A DNA stretch of 64,000 bases from Streptomyces sp. P3 (GCF_003032475.1 NZ_CP028369.1:8060001-8124000), one strand, 5' to 3'. Counted from the stretch's first letter, positions 9,165 to 18,416 are shown. Made by a program: numbers and translations. Notes: a model not told the origin generated them from the letters alone.

Positions 9165-10475
9165 ATGAACCCTTCGTCCTTCGGCCGGCCGGTGCCTGCC
9201 GCGAGCCGCCGTACGGTCTTGCGTGGTGTCGCCGGTGCTGCGGTTCTGGGTGCCGGTGTGCCGGTGCTCAGTGCCTGTGGCGGCAGTGGTGGCGCTGCCG
9301 ACCCGAAGACGGTCACGCTCGGTTCCAACGCCTCGGACGCGGTGCCGAAGAAGGCGTTCGCCGAGATCTACGCGGCGTTCACGAAGCAGTCGGGGATCGC
9401 GGTGGACGTGAACACCAAGGACCACAACACGTTCCAGGAGCAGATCAACTCCTATCTGCAGGGCACGCCGGACGACGTGTTCAACTGGTTCGCGGGTTAC
9501 CGGATGCAGTTCTTCGCGGCCAAGGGCCTGGCCTCCCCGGTCGACGACGTGTGGCAGAAGATCGGGGGCAACTTCCCCGACGCGATGAAGGCGCTGAGCA
9601 AGGGCGCGGACGGCAAGTACTACTTCGTGCCGGTCTCCACGTCGATCTGGGGGGTCTTCTACCGCAAGAGCGTGTTCCAGCAGCACGGTTACACCGTCCC
9701 GGCGACCTTCGACCAGCTGCTCGCGCTGTGTAAGCAGATGAAGAAGGACGGTCTGGTCCCGTTCGCTTTCGGCGACAAGGACGCCTGGCCCGCGCTCGGC
9801 ACCTTCGACCAGATCAACTTCCGTACCAACGGCTACGACTTCCATGTCGAGCTGATGGCGGGCAAGGCGTCGTGGACGGATGCGAAGGTGCGCACCGCCT
9901 TCGACCACTGGGCCGAGCTGCTGCCCTACCACCAGGACGGCGCCGTCGGCCGGACCTGGCAGGACGCCGCCCAGACGCTGATCTCGAAGAAGGCGGGCAT
10001 GTACCTGTTCGGCAGCTTCGTGGCCCAGCAGTTCACGAACAAGGCCGACCTGGACGACCTGGACTTCTTCCCCTTCCCGCAGATCGACCCCGCCCACGGC
10101 CAGGACACCGTCGAGGCGCCCACCGACGGCTTCATGCTCTCCAAGAACCCCAGGAACAACACCGGTGCGCTCAAACTCCTGGAGTTCCTGGGCACGCCGC
10201 AGGCCGAGCAGATCTACCTGAAGTCCGACCCGAGCCTGGTCGCCGCCTCCAACAAGGCCGACACCTCCTCCTACACCGCACTGCAGAAGAAGGCGTACGC
10301 GACGATCGCCGGCGCCAGGCACCTCACCCAGTTCATGGACCGCGACAGCCGCCCGGACTTCACCTCCACGGTGATGCAGCCCGCGCTGCAGAAGTTCGTC
10401 CGCGACCCCAAGGGCATCGACGGCCTGCTGGCATCGATCGAACGCCAGAAGAAGACGATCTTCGCCTCCGGCTGA
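9165..10475 (+). CDS. sugar ABC transporter substrate-binding lipoprotein
   Basis: A 436-residue extracytoplasmic solute-binding protein (SBP_bac_1 type). The ATG follows AGGAGCCAAA. The N-terminus has a twin arginine (SRRTVLRG), a hydrophobic core and the lipobox LSAC, so it is probably Tat-exported and lipid-anchored. The mature part has the standard motifs of Streptomyces oligosaccharide binders (NTKDHNTFQEQINSYLQG, DDVFNWFAGYR). It is first in an operon with two permeases. No ATPase gene is present, which fits use of the shared MsiK ATPase known for Streptomyces sugar importers. The gap upstream (8733-9164) holds promoter-like sequence only. Confidence 0.9.
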   Translation: MNPSSFGRPVPAASRRTVLRGVAGAAVLGAGVPVLSACGGSGGAADPKTVTLGSNASDAVPKKAFAEIYAAFTKQSGIAVDVNTKDHNTFQEQINSYLQGTPDDVFNWFAGYRMQFFAAKGLASPVDDVWQKIGGNFPDAMKALSKGADGKYYFVPVSTSIWGVFYRKSVFQQHGYTVPATFDQLLALCKQMKKDGLVPFAFGDKDAWPALGTFDQINFRTNGYDFHVELMAGKASWTDAKVRTAFDHWAELLPYHQDGAVGRTWQDAAQTLISKKAGMYLFGSFVAQQFTNKADLDDLDFFPFPQIDPAHGQDTVEAPTDGFMLSKNPRNNTGALKLLEFLGTPQAEQIYLKSDPSLVAASNKADTSSYTALQKKAYATIAGARHLTQFMDRDSRPDFTSTVMQPALQKFVRDPKGIDGLLASIERQKKTIFASG

Positions 10476-10513
10476 GACCCACCCTCCTGCTGAAGCGGAC
10501 GAACACCGACACC

Positions 10514-11494
10514 ATGAGCTCCGAAACCACACCGAAGACCCCGCAGGCGGCCCCCCCACCGCCTGCGGGCACCGCACCCCCGAAGAAGCGGGCCCCGCTG
10601 GGCCACCGGCGGCTGCTGACCCGCCGCGACCGGCTCACCCTCACCCTGATGGCCGGCGTGCCCACGGTCCTGCACATCGCCCTGGTCTGGGTCACCGCCC
10701 TGGCCTCGATCGCGCTGGCCTTCACCACCTGGGACGGCATCGGCTTCGGCTCCATCACCTGGGTGGGACTGGACAACTTCCGGGAACTGTTCACCAACAA
10801 CCCGCAGTTCTGGCCCGCCGTCGAGCACAACATCGTCTGGTTCGTCGTGCTCATCCTGGTCCCGACCCCGTTCGGGCTGTTCCTGGCCGTCCAGCTGGAC
10901 AAGAAGATCCGCTTCAGCCGGCTCTACCAGACGGCGTTCTTCCTCCCGGTCGTGGTCTCGATGGCCGTCATCGGCTTCGTCTGGCAACTGGTCTACAACC
11001 CCGACACCGGCCTGATCAACAACCTCATCGGCGCGAACCGGCCAGGCCACTACATCGACTGGATCGGCGACCCCGACCTCAACCTGTGGGCCGTCCTCAT
11101 CGCCGCGTCCTGGCGCCACGCCGGCTACATGATGATCCTCTACCTCGCCGGACTCAAGGGCGTCGACCCCTCCCTGCGCGAAGCATCCGCACTCGACGGC
11201 GCCAACGAATGGCAGACCTTCAAAAACGTCGTCTTCCCCACCCTGCGCCCCACCAACACCGTCGTCCTCGTCGTCACGATCATCGAAGCGCTGCGCGCCT
11301 TCGACCTCGTCTTCGTCTTCAACAAGGGCGCCCAGGGCACCGAACTGCTCTCGATCCTGGTCACCAACAACATCATCGGCGAGTCCAGCCGCATCGGCTA
11401 CGGCTCCGCGATCGCCGTGGTCCTGCTGGTGATCTCCCTCGCCGTGATCATCCCCTACCTCGTGTCGACCTTCCGGAAGGAACGCAGCGCATGA
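10514..11494 (+). CDS. sugar ABC transporter permease (MalF type)
   Basis: A 326-residue inner-membrane permease with six predicted helices. The binding-protein-dependent transport signature is seen as the EAA loop around EASALDGANEWQTFKNVVFPTL, which contacts the ATPase. A proline-rich cytosolic N-terminus precedes the first helix. It starts 38 bp after the binding-protein gene and overlaps the next permease by ATGA. Confidence 0.9.
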   Translation: MSSETTPKTPQAAPPPPAGTAPPKKRAPLGHRRLLTRRDRLTLTLMAGVPTVLHIALVWVTALASIALAFTTWDGIGFGSITWVGLDNFRELFTNNPQFWPAVEHNIVWFVVLILVPTPFGLFLAVQLDKKIRFSRLYQTAFFLPVVVSMAVIGFVWQLVYNPDTGLINNLIGANRPGHYIDWIGDPDLNLWAVLIAASWRHAGYMMILYLAGLKGVDPSLREASALDGANEWQTFKNVVFPTLRPTNTVVLVVTIIEALRAFDLVFVFNKGAQGTELLSILVTNNIIGESSRIGYGSAIAVVLLVISLAVIIPYLVSTFRKERSA

Positions 11495-12378
11495 GCACCG
11501 TGAACGCGCTCCAAAAGCAGCGCACCCCACCGCGGCCCGCCCGGATCCTGCTGCACACCTTCCTCGCCGCCACCGCCCTGGCCTGGCTGGCCCCCCTGCT
11601 GTGGGCCCTGTTCGCCGCCCTGCGCCCCTACGCCGAGACCAGCACCAAGGGCTACGTCTCCTGGCCCGACACCCTCAGCCCGGACAACTTCACCGACGCC
11701 TTCGAACAGTCGGACATGCTCCACTACCTCGCCAACACCCTGCTGGTGGCCGTCCCGGCGGTACTGCTCACCCTGTTCCTCTCCTCCTGCGTCGCCTTCT
11801 ACGTCAGCCGCTTCGACTTCCGCGTCAACCTCTTCCTGCTCCTGGTGTTCACCGCCGGCAACCTGCTCCCCCAACAGGTGATCATCACCCCGCTGTACCG
11901 CCTCTACCTGCTGGCCGACCTGCCCGGCATCACCATGAGCGGCAAACTGTACGACTCCGCGCTCGGCCTGGTCCTCATCCACGTCGCCTTCCAGTCCGGC
12001 TTCTGCGCCTTCGTCCTCGCCAACTACATGCGCTCACTGCCCCACGAACTCACCGAAGCCGCCCTCGTCGACGGCGCCTCCGTATGGCGGCTGTACTGGC
12101 AGATCGTGCTCCCGCTGTGCCGCCCCGCCATGGCCGCGCTGGCGACCCTGCTGTCCATCTGGATCTACAACGACTTCTTCTGGGCCATCGTGCTGATCTC
12201 CACCGGCGAGAACATGCCGATCACCTCGGCCCTGAACAACCTCTCCGGCCAGTACTTCACCGACCCCAACCTCGTCGCGGCCGGCGCCCTGCTCACCGCG
12301 ATCCCCACCCTGATCGTGTACTTCGTCCTCCAACGCCAGTTCGTCAGCGGTCTCACCCTTGGCGCCAACAAGGGCTGA
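11491..12378 (+). CDS. sugar ABC transporter permease (MalG type)
   Basis: A 295-residue partner permease, translationally coupled (ATGA) to the preceding one. It has six hydrophobic helices and an EAA loop (TEAALVDGASVWRLYWQIVLP). With its partner it forms the membrane channel for the oligosaccharide delivered by the binding lipoprotein. The operon ends here and a bidirectional terminator follows about 140 bp later. Confidence 0.9.
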   Translation: MSTVNALQKQRTPPRPARILLHTFLAATALAWLAPLLWALFAALRPYAETSTKGYVSWPDTLSPDNFTDAFEQSDMLHYLANTLLVAVPAVLLTLFLSSCVAFYVSRFDFRVNLFLLLVFTAGNLLPQQVIITPLYRLYLLADLPGITMSGKLYDSALGLVLIHVAFQSGFCAFVLANYMRSLPHELTEAALVDGASVWRLYWQIVLPLCRPAMAALATLLSIWIYNDFFWAIVLISTGENMPITSALNNLSGQYFTDPNLVAAGALLTAIPTLIVYFVLQRQFVSGLTLGANKG

Positions 12379-12520
12379 CACATCGTCACGTGGGTGATCA
12401 GGTTGCCAGCCCGCCTGCCGCAAGCCGATCGCTCATGTCGCTCACCAGCCCCCTGCCGCGCGAGGCGGGTCGGATTTCCGTGAGGGCGCTGAGGGTGCCC
12501 TGTTCTGAACCGTCGGCATG

Positions 12521-12569
12521 ACAACGGGCTCGCTCACGACACCCCAAGTGTTGTGAGCGAGCCCGTTGT
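12521..12569. terminator. bidirectional hairpin terminator
   Basis: 22-bp arms (12521-12542 and 12548-12569) with one mismatch and a 5-nt loop, starting ACAACGGGCTCGCTCAC. It lies between the rightward importer operon and the leftward DUF397 gene, 24 bp beyond the latter's stop. Confidence 0.88.
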
Positions 12570-12593
12570 TCCGTTCAGAAGCCGCGCTTGGCC

Positions 12594-12800
12594 CTACTCC
12601 ACCGCGAGCGCGACGAACGCCGCCCACTCGCCCCGGCCGACCCGTAGCACCGGCCCGCCACCCACGGCCTTCGAGTCCCGTACGTACACGGCGTCCAGGC
12701 TGGCGGCCACCTCAACGCAGTCGCCGCCGCTGGTTCCGCTGTAGCTGCTCTTGAACCAGTCCAGTTCAGCGGCCTCAGCGGTGTGCTGGTCGGTGCTCAT
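12594..12800 (-). CDS. DUF397 domain protein
   Basis: A 68-residue protein with the DUF397 pattern (WFKSSYSG, GDCVEVA, VYVRDSKAVGGGPVLRV, W-AFV). Such proteins are paired with an XRE/DUF5753 regulator throughout Streptomyces and are thought to act as its partner in developmental or antibiotic control (abaA/whiJ-type loci). Here the ATG overlaps the stop of that regulator gene by four bases, so the two are translated together. Confidence 0.92.
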   Translation of the reverse strand: MSTDQHTAEAAELDWFKSSYSGTSGGDCVEVAASLDAVYVRDSKAVGGGPVLRVGRGEWAAFVALAVE

Positions 12801-13666
12801 AGCTCCCCTGCCATGCGCTCGATGAGACGAGAGGACTCCTCGGTGTTGAGGGCCTGCGTGCGCAGCATCCCATACCGCAGCCAGAACTCGCTGACCTCGT
12901 CCGGAGCAGTCCTGACGGTCACCACGTCCTGCGCCTCGACGTATACCTGCCGCGTGCGATTCCTTGACTCCAGCAACACCATGGGTCCGTTGAGCCCGCT
13001 GTGGGCACCTCGGGCAGTTGGCATGATTTGAAGTTCGACGTTACGACTTCGAGAGCATGCCAACAGGCTTTTCAACTGTTCACGCATCACTGCCTTGTTG
13101 CCCACCACACGTCGAAGTGCGGCTTCCTCTACCACGAACACGAAGACCACGGGCGGGCTCTTGCGGGTGAGCAGGCCCTGCCGTGCCAGGCGCGCGGCGA
13201 CGCGTTGCTCGATGGTCTCGTCGTCCAAGGGCGGAAAGTGAGCTTCGAGCAGCGCCTGCGCGTAGGCCTCCGTCTGCAACAGCCCAGAGATGAGCAGCGG
13301 ATCGTACGAGAACCTGCTCAGCGCCTCCGCCTCCAGCAGCGCGACGTTCCTGAAGAACCTCGGCAACTTGGCCCGATCCACCTCCCCCTGGAGCGCGTCC
13401 AGGACCCCGCCCGCCTCAAGTGCCCGCTCCGCCGCCACCGTGAACGCCGCCTTCGCGGGACGCCGTCCCTGCTCCACCGAGGCGACCTGCTCCAGCGAGT
13501 AGCCGATCGTGTCCCCGAGCTGCTGCTGGTTCAGCCCGGCCCGCTTGCGGAGGTACTGCAACAGCACCCCGTACGCCGACCACTCGCCCGGCGCGTCGGG
13601 CCCCTCGTCCTTCGTCTTCGCGCCTCGCCCCGTCCGCGTCTCCCGTGCGTCCCGTGCCGTCCTCAC
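12797..13666 (-). CDS. XRE-family regulator with DUF5753 domain
   Basis: About 289 residues from a GTG preceded by GGACGTGAGG; an in-frame extension upstream looks non-coding. Residues ~35-90 are a helix-turn-helix (LLQYLRKRAGLNQQQLGDTIGYSLEQVASVEQG). Residues ~105-285 are DUF5753, with the family's PLLISGLLQTEAYAQALL and IMPTARGAHSGLNGPM. It is divergent from an HATPase gene; an unusual 3 x 11-bp repeat in the gap between them may be its binding site. Family members act with DUF397 proteins and anti-sigma-like ATPases in WhiJ-type systems. Confidence 0.9.
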   Translation of the reverse strand: MRTARDARETRTGRGAKTKDEGPDAPGEWSAYGVLLQYLRKRAGLNQQQLGDTIGYSLEQVASVEQGRRPAKAAFTVAAERALEAGGVLDALQGEVDRAKLPRFFRNVALLEAEALSRFSYDPLLISGLLQTEAYAQALLEAHFPPLDDETIEQRVAARLARQGLLTRKSPPVVFVFVVEEAALRRVVGNKAVMREQLKSLLACSRSRNVELQIMPTARGAHSGLNGPMVLLESRNRTRQVYVEAQDVVTVRTAPDEVSEFWLRYGMLRTQALNTEESSRLIERMAGEL

Positions 13667-13766
13667 AGCCTCACGTCCTTCCCATCCCGCTCCGCGCCCC
13701 GCCACGGCCGCGCTCGCCACCGGTCCATGCCCAACGCGGTTCGCGGGAACGGGGACACGCGCCGGA

Positions 13767-13799
13767 CCCGTACAACGCCCGTACAAGCCCCGTACAACC
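13767..13799. promoter_or_regulatory. three tandem 11-bp repeats upstream of the HTH regulator
   Basis: CCCGTACAACG, CCCGTACAAGC and CCCGTACAACC follow each other without gaps, exactly 11 bp apart, so the shared CCGTACAA core faces the same side of the helix. They lie 100 bp upstream of the regulator start and about 95 bp before the divergent HATPase start. A cooperative binding site for the XRE protein is a reasonable guess. Confidence 0.6.
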
Positions 13800-13892
13800 A
13801 AGCCCGCAACCGCCCGCCCACTCCGTACGATGAGGACGGCGTACGGGCGTCGTACCTGGTCAGCGGGCCATACGCCCGGTCACGCTGACACC

Positions 13893-14354
13893 GTGACACA
13901 CCAACACCTCACCGACGAGGCGAAGCCGTCGCTGGCTCCCGTCCGCCAACTGACCCTGCGTTTCACCAGTACGAGACGTGGCGCCCGCCTCGCCCGCCGG
14001 CTCGCCGTCCAGCAGTTCACCGAGTGGACCGGGATCTCGTACGACGCCGACCCGGCCCGCGCCGTCGCGCTCGTCACCGCCGAGCTGGCGTCCAACGCGA
14101 TCCGGCACGGCAGCCTCCCCGGCCGCGACTTCCGGCTGACGCTGCGCCTCCTGCCCGACCGCTTCCGGATCGAGGTGACCGACAGCCGCCCCGAACGCAT
14201 GCCCCCGCCCGTGACCGCGCGGCCCGCGGACGAGACGTCGGGCCGCGGCCTGCTCCTCGTCGAGGCCTACGCCGACCGTTGGGGACGCACGGTCCACGAG
14301 GCGTACACGAAGACGGTCTGGGCGGAGGTGCTGCTTCCCACGGCGGGAGCTTGA
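13893..14354 (+). CDS. HATPase_c_2 ATP-binding protein (anti-sigma/regulatory kinase-like)
   Basis: A protein of about 153 residues with a single GHKL ATPase domain: LVTAELASNAIRHG (N-box) and TSGRGLLLVEAYADRWG (G-boxes). No histidine-phosphorylation domain is present. Such lone ATPases resemble SpoIIAB/RsbW anti-sigma kinases and often sit opposite XRE/DUF397 pairs in Streptomyces. The GTG start is the best conserved-length choice, but its ribosome site is weak and an ATG 63 bp upstream is also possible. Confidence 0.85.
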   Translation: MTHQHLTDEAKPSLAPVRQLTLRFTSTRRGARLARRLAVQQFTEWTGISYDADPARAVALVTAELASNAIRHGSLPGRDFRLTLRLLPDRFRIEVTDSRPERMPPPVTARPADETSGRGLLLVEAYADRWGRTVHEAYTKTVWAEVLLPTAGA

Positions 14355-14425
14355 GGCGGACCGGCCCACTCCTCGTCGGGGTCACGCCGGCGGACGCCCC
14401 GCCGAGGCCGACCGACGAGACCGTC

Positions 14426-14500
14426 ACCGACCGGCGTAGTGCTCCGCCAGCTTCTGGATCTCCCGGGTCCACAGCAGTACGTCGTCGCCCGGCCGTTGCC
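14426..14500 (-). pseudogene. C-terminal fragment of an unrecognised gene
   Basis: Reading leftward, about 22 codons give RPGDDVLLWTREIQKLAEHYAGR and a stop, with coding-like composition, directly abutting a rightward relic. The upstream part of the gene is absent. I cannot name the family. Confidence 0.35.
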
Positions 14501-14504
14501 GCGG

Positions 14505-14715
14505 TGATCGGAGGCCGAAACTCCGGGCGCGCGATCATCCTGCCGACCGACGCGGACGAGTTGACCCGTTGGCGCCGGCGCCATCCCGCCTACACGTACT
14601 GGTGCGGCACCCAGCTCGGTGGTTGCGGCAACGAGCTGTCGGACCACCTGTACCGCGACAAGGTCTGCCACTTCGCCCACCGGCCCCACACCTCCTGCCA
14701 CCGGACAGCCACCGG
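14505..14715 (+). pseudogene. N-terminal relic of a zinc-ribbon, CoiA-like protein
   Basis: Codons read GRAIILPTDADELTRWRRR, then a cysteine/histidine zinc-ribbon-like stretch (YWCGTQLGGCGNELSDHLY, VCHFAHRPHTSCHRTATG). This resembles the start of Streptomyces competence CoiA-like proteins. After CHRTATG the reading diverges and stops, so the nuclease-like body is missing. The rest of the gap (14355-14884) has no recognisable gene. Confidence 0.45.
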
Positions 14716-14884
14716 CGTAAGGGGCAAACCGCACGCAAGGGGTGAGGAGTTCCTCGGCGAAGTGCTCCGTGACGCCACTGTGCCCGGCGACTGCGCACAT
14801 CCTGGCCGTCAAGTCGGCATCGCCGACGACCGTCTCGCGCGGCACGCTCCCTCCGGGGCCGCCGGACGGCGATGATGGCGAGTC

Positions 14885-15994
14885 ATGACGATCGTGTTCC
14901 GGGTGCCCGCCGGTGGTGCGGAGCGGGTGGGGTTCGCCTACTCGCCGACGATGGAAGCCGTATTGAGCCTGCATGTGCTCGTGGAACCCAAACACCACCC
15001 CGTCCAGCACGGCTGGGTACGCGCGATGCGCAAGCTGTCGCCGGCCCTGAAGCGGGAGATCGAGGCGTTCTCCTACGCGGTGCGCTCGTACACCCCCGAG
15101 TTCCTCTTTCCGCGGCCGACCGGCGGGCTCGCGGACTTCGGCAGCGAGCTGGCCGGCCTGCGCATGGCGGACCCGGACCTGGTCCGGCTGGAGTTCGCCA
15201 TCCCGCTGCTCTCGCCGTGGTGGGGCGGCGAGGGCAGGGATCCACACGCGCTGCGGGAACCGGACGTACGCGGCCTGCTGCGGGAGCGGGTCACACGTGA
15301 GAGCGACGAAGCGATGGCCGCGATGCTCCTCGACGACCCCCGCGCACTCCTCGAAAGGTTCCTGAGCATGCTGGAGCGCTACTGGCGGGAGGCGTTCGAG
15401 GGGGAATGGGCGCGGATCGAACCGCAACTGGCCGCCGGGGTGAGCGAGGCCGGGCACCAGATCGAACAGCGCGGCCTGTACGGCATGCTCCGCGGCCTGT
15501 GGCCGGAGGTGCGCAGCGACCGGCAGGCCGAACGCTTCTGGTTGGAACGCCCGCACGACCACGAGGTCGCCATCGGCCCGGATGACACCCTGCTGCTCGC
15601 CCCCAGCACTTATGTGTGGCCGCACGTCCGGGTCAACTGCGACGGCCCCTGGCCCCTCGGGCTCGTCTTTCCCGTCTCGTCGATCGCCCGGGAAGCCCGC
15701 CCCAGGATTCCTCCCGCACAGCTCGTCGGCATGCTCCGCGCGCTCGCCGACGACACCCGCCTGCGGGCCCTCCGGCTGATCGCCGAACGCCCGCGCAGCA
15801 CCCAGGAGTTGGCGCCGCTCGTCGGCGTCAGCGAGGCCGCCCTGTCCAAGCACCTGCGCATCCTGGCGGACGCGGGCCTGCTCGAACGCCGCCGTGAGGG
15901 CTACTACGTCCTGTACCGGCTCCTGCCCGGGCAGGTGGCCGGTCTCGCCCCCAGCCTGGAGAGCTTTCTGCACACCACCGACCCCGTTGATTAG
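14885..15994 (+). CDS. ArsR-family regulator with N-terminal DUF5937 domain
   Basis: A 369-residue regulator. Residues ~1-265 are the DUF5937-type region of unknown function that precedes the HTH in many actinobacterial ArsR proteins. Residues ~275-360 are the winged helix (MLRALADDTRLRALRLIAERPRSTQELAPLVGVSEAALSKHLRILADAGLLERRREG). It lacks the metal-binding cysteine box of ArsR/SmtB. The MFS gene starts 52 bp downstream on the same strand, so the regulator probably controls that pump. Confidence 0.88.
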   Translation: MTIVFRVPAGGAERVGFAYSPTMEAVLSLHVLVEPKHHPVQHGWVRAMRKLSPALKREIEAFSYAVRSYTPEFLFPRPTGGLADFGSELAGLRMADPDLVRLEFAIPLLSPWWGGEGRDPHALREPDVRGLLRERVTRESDEAMAAMLLDDPRALLERFLSMLERYWREAFEGEWARIEPQLAAGVSEAGHQIEQRGLYGMLRGLWPEVRSDRQAERFWLERPHDHEVAIGPDDTLLLAPSTYVWPHVRVNCDGPWPLGLVFPVSSIAREARPRIPPAQLVGMLRALADDTRLRALRLIAERPRSTQELAPLVGVSEAALSKHLRILADAGLLERRREGYYVLYRLLPGQVAGLAPSLESFLHTTDPVD

Positions 15995-16046
15995 TCATCT
16001 GCCTAATAACTGGATCAGGTGCCCGAGAAGATCCGACAGTGGCGGC

Positions 16047-17306
16047 ATGTCACTGCTCAGGGACCGCGATTTCCTGCTTCTCTTCCTCGGCCAGGCCGTC
16101 TCACGCTTCGGCGACGGCCTGTACACCGCCGCGACCGCTTGGCTGGCCTGGTCGCTGACGAAGGACCCGACGGCCGTCGCCGTGGTCAGCGTGGCCGCGT
16201 TCGCGCCCGCGTTCCTGGCCACGTTCGTGTCCGCCTCGTACGCCGACCGTTACGACCGCCGCAAGCTGATGATCGCCACCGATCTGGCCCGGGTCGCCGT
16301 AGTGGCGGTGGCCGCGGTGTTGCTGTCCCTCGGTCTGCTGAACCTGCCCCTGCTCGTGGTGACAACGGCACTGCTGGCCCTGATCGGCGCCCCCTTCGCC
16401 CCGGCCCGCAACGCCATCGTCACGCAGATCGCCCCGGCCGACCGTCTGCAACAGGCCAACGGTCTGCTGCAAGTCGCCTTCCGGGCCGCCTTCTTCGTCG
16501 GCCCGCTCATGCTCGCGCCGCTGCTGGCCTACGGCTCCCTGCGGGCGGCGCTGGTGGTCAACGGACTGACCTTCCTCGGTTCGGCGGGCGCCGTGGCCGC
16601 CATCCGCGTGACCCGCCCCGTCCTGGCCGCCGGCCAGGCGGGCCTGTGGGCCGATCTCGCCGCCGGGCTCAAGGCCGTTCGGGCCGCTCCCGATGTGATC
16701 GTGGTCATCGTGACCTTCGTGCTCGCCCTCGCTCTGACCAGCGGTTTCCTGACGGTTGGGCTGGTTGTCGTCGTGGGGCAGGGCGGCCGCTACGGCCTGC
16801 TGCTGGGCGTCGCCGGGGTCGCGGAAGTGGCGGGGGCACTCCTGCTGGCCGGCCTGCGGATGCGCAGACTCGCCCTGGCGGCGGTGCTGGCCTGGGCCCT
16901 GCTCGGAATCTTCCGTGCGCCGCTCGGAATCGTCACCTCCACTGCCGGGGCCGCAGTGCTCCTGATCGCCACCGGGCTGGCCTCGGCCCTCACGGACATC
17001 CCCCTGATCGCGCTGGTGCAGCAGCGCATACCGAGCCACCATCTGGCGAAGGCGTTGGGTCTGTGGGAGGCCGGAGTGGCGGGAGCCCTGGCCGTTTCTC
17101 CCTTCGTGGCCTCGACCACCATCGCACTCACCGGAGTCAAGGACGCCTTCCTCCTCTCGGGCGCCGCCCTCGTCGTTCTGGCCGTGACCGCCGCGCTCAC
17201 CCTGGCCCGCACAGCCAGAGCACAGCGGCCCGGGCAGTTGCGCATCGGCGTCCCGCCTGGTTCCGAGGCCGAACAACCGGCAGTCGCGCCGGAGTCCGCC
17301 CGGTGA
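16047..17306 (+). CDS. MFS transporter (drug efflux-like)
   Basis: A 419-residue membrane protein with about 12 helices. The start MSLLRDRDFLLLFLGQAVSRFGDGLY and the loop YADRYDRRKLMIATDLAR (MFS motif A) mark the enterobactin/macrolide-exporter-like group. It forms a unit with the upstream ArsR-DUF5937 gene. The substrate is unknown; efflux of an antibiotic or siderophore is typical for such pairs. Confidence 0.87.
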   Translation: MSLLRDRDFLLLFLGQAVSRFGDGLYTAATAWLAWSLTKDPTAVAVVSVAAFAPAFLATFVSASYADRYDRRKLMIATDLARVAVVAVAAVLLSLGLLNLPLLVVTTALLALIGAPFAPARNAIVTQIAPADRLQQANGLLQVAFRAAFFVGPLMLAPLLAYGSLRAALVVNGLTFLGSAGAVAAIRVTRPVLAAGQAGLWADLAAGLKAVRAAPDVIVVIVTFVLALALTSGFLTVGLVVVVGQGGRYGLLLGVAGVAEVAGALLLAGLRMRRLALAAVLAWALLGIFRAPLGIVTSTAGAAVLLIATGLASALTDIPLIALVQQRIPSHHLAKALGLWEAGVAGALAVSPFVASTTIALTGVKDAFLLSGAALVVLAVTAALTLARTARAQRPGQLRIGVPPGSEAEQPAVAPESAR

Positions 17307-17820
17307 CTGACCCCCTGCTGTCGTCCCGCCGGCCCCGATTCCGGACGGCCCGCCGTGAGCGAGGCTCGCCGCACCAGTCGTGAGCCGTTCGCGCCGAACC
17401 CGACTTCCGCGCCGCCATTTCCTGTGCATGCGAAGACGGTGCCGCCGTGCGACTTCGCGACATCCCGCACGATGGCCGGGCCGAGGCCGAGGCCGAGGCC
17501 AGAGCCCGCCCGACCTCCTGGCAGTCCCGCACACCCCCTGCCGTCAGCAGTTTTCGGATCACGGCGCCGTGACAGCCGGTGCCCGCGTGGACCTCGCCGG
17601 CACCGACCTGTTCACTGCCGGCAGCAGCGGAGCCTTCACCGCACAACGCCACGTCGAAGACCTGCTCACCCTCACCGGCCAACCGCGCCCGGACCACACC
17701 GGACACTGAGCGTGTCACCGACGCCGGACAGCAAGCGGTGGCCGCATCGAGAAAGTCGATGCGGCCACCGCTGCCGTGACGAGGTTCCGTCGCCCGACGG
17801 TGATGCCGGGACGACGAGAA
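17307..17820. other. 514-bp gap with a possible coding relic
   Basis: No intact gene is seen. On the + strand about 45 codons ending at 17709 (GARVDLAGTDLFTAGSSGAF... to a TGA) look protein-like but have no credible start or family, so they may be the tail of a lost gene. The right part carries the hairpin terminator of the convergent SnoaL-like gene. Confidence 0.4.
17735..17771. terminator. hairpin terminator
   Basis: Perfect 16-bp arms GCGGTGGCCGCATCGA and TCGATGCGGCCACCGC with a GAAAG loop. It is 50 bp beyond the stop of the leftward SnoaL-like gene. Confidence 0.85.
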
Positions 17821-18171
17821 TCAGACGCCGTAGGGGTTGTCGATGATGTAGACCCAGTCGCCCTCGCTCGTCCTCCTCATCACCTCGACCGCCTTTCCTT
17901 CCACGGTGCCGCTCTCGCTCGTGATCCGCCAGGACGGCTGGACCATCGCCAGGTCGCCGTTCTGATGGACCGACGCGGCCACCACCTCCATGGTGCTGGG
18001 CGAGGCGAGGTAGGGCTTCAGCGCTTCCTTGATGTCTTCCCTGCCGTAGACCGGCTCCTGCCCCGGTCCCGGTACGAACATGGCGTCTTCGTCGAACAGG
18101 GAACCCAGTCCGTCGAGGTCCCGGTCCTTGAGGTACTGGGCGAAGCGCTCGTGCACGACTTCCGGCTTCAT
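17821..18171 (-). CDS. SnoaL-like/NTF2-fold protein
   Basis: A 116-residue cytosolic protein of the SnoaL/DUF4440 alpha-beta barrel class: FAQYLKDRDLDGLGSLFDEDAMFVPGPG, GREDIKEALKPYLA and the C-terminal strand DWVYIIDNPYGV. The family includes polyketide cyclases, ketosteroid isomerase-like enzymes and many small-molecule binding proteins; nothing specifies the ligand. The start is ATG after AAAGGAAAG. It stands alone with its own terminator. Confidence 0.8.
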   Translation of the reverse strand: MKPEVVHERFAQYLKDRDLDGLGSLFDEDAMFVPGPGQEPVYGREDIKEALKPYLASPSTMEVVAASVHQNGDLAMVQPSWRITSESGTVEGKAVEVMRRTSEGDWVYIIDNPYGV

Positions 18172-18416
18172 GTTCTTTCCTTTTCTTTCTTTCGTTGCGG
18201 ACGGGCGGGTCGGCTACAGGCCGATCCACGTGAGCCATTGACCGGTGGTGCGCGGCGTCGGCCTCCACAAGCTGCTGGGCGCTGTCGTGCGCGCCGATGG
18301 TGATGTCCGGCACGGTGGCGAGGCCCTCGCGCGGTGCGGCGACCGCAGCCGCTCCCGCGTCTGCGGCGGCGTAGAAGGGGCGGGCCGGTGCGCCGGCGGC
18401 GGCCCTGGGTGAGGCG

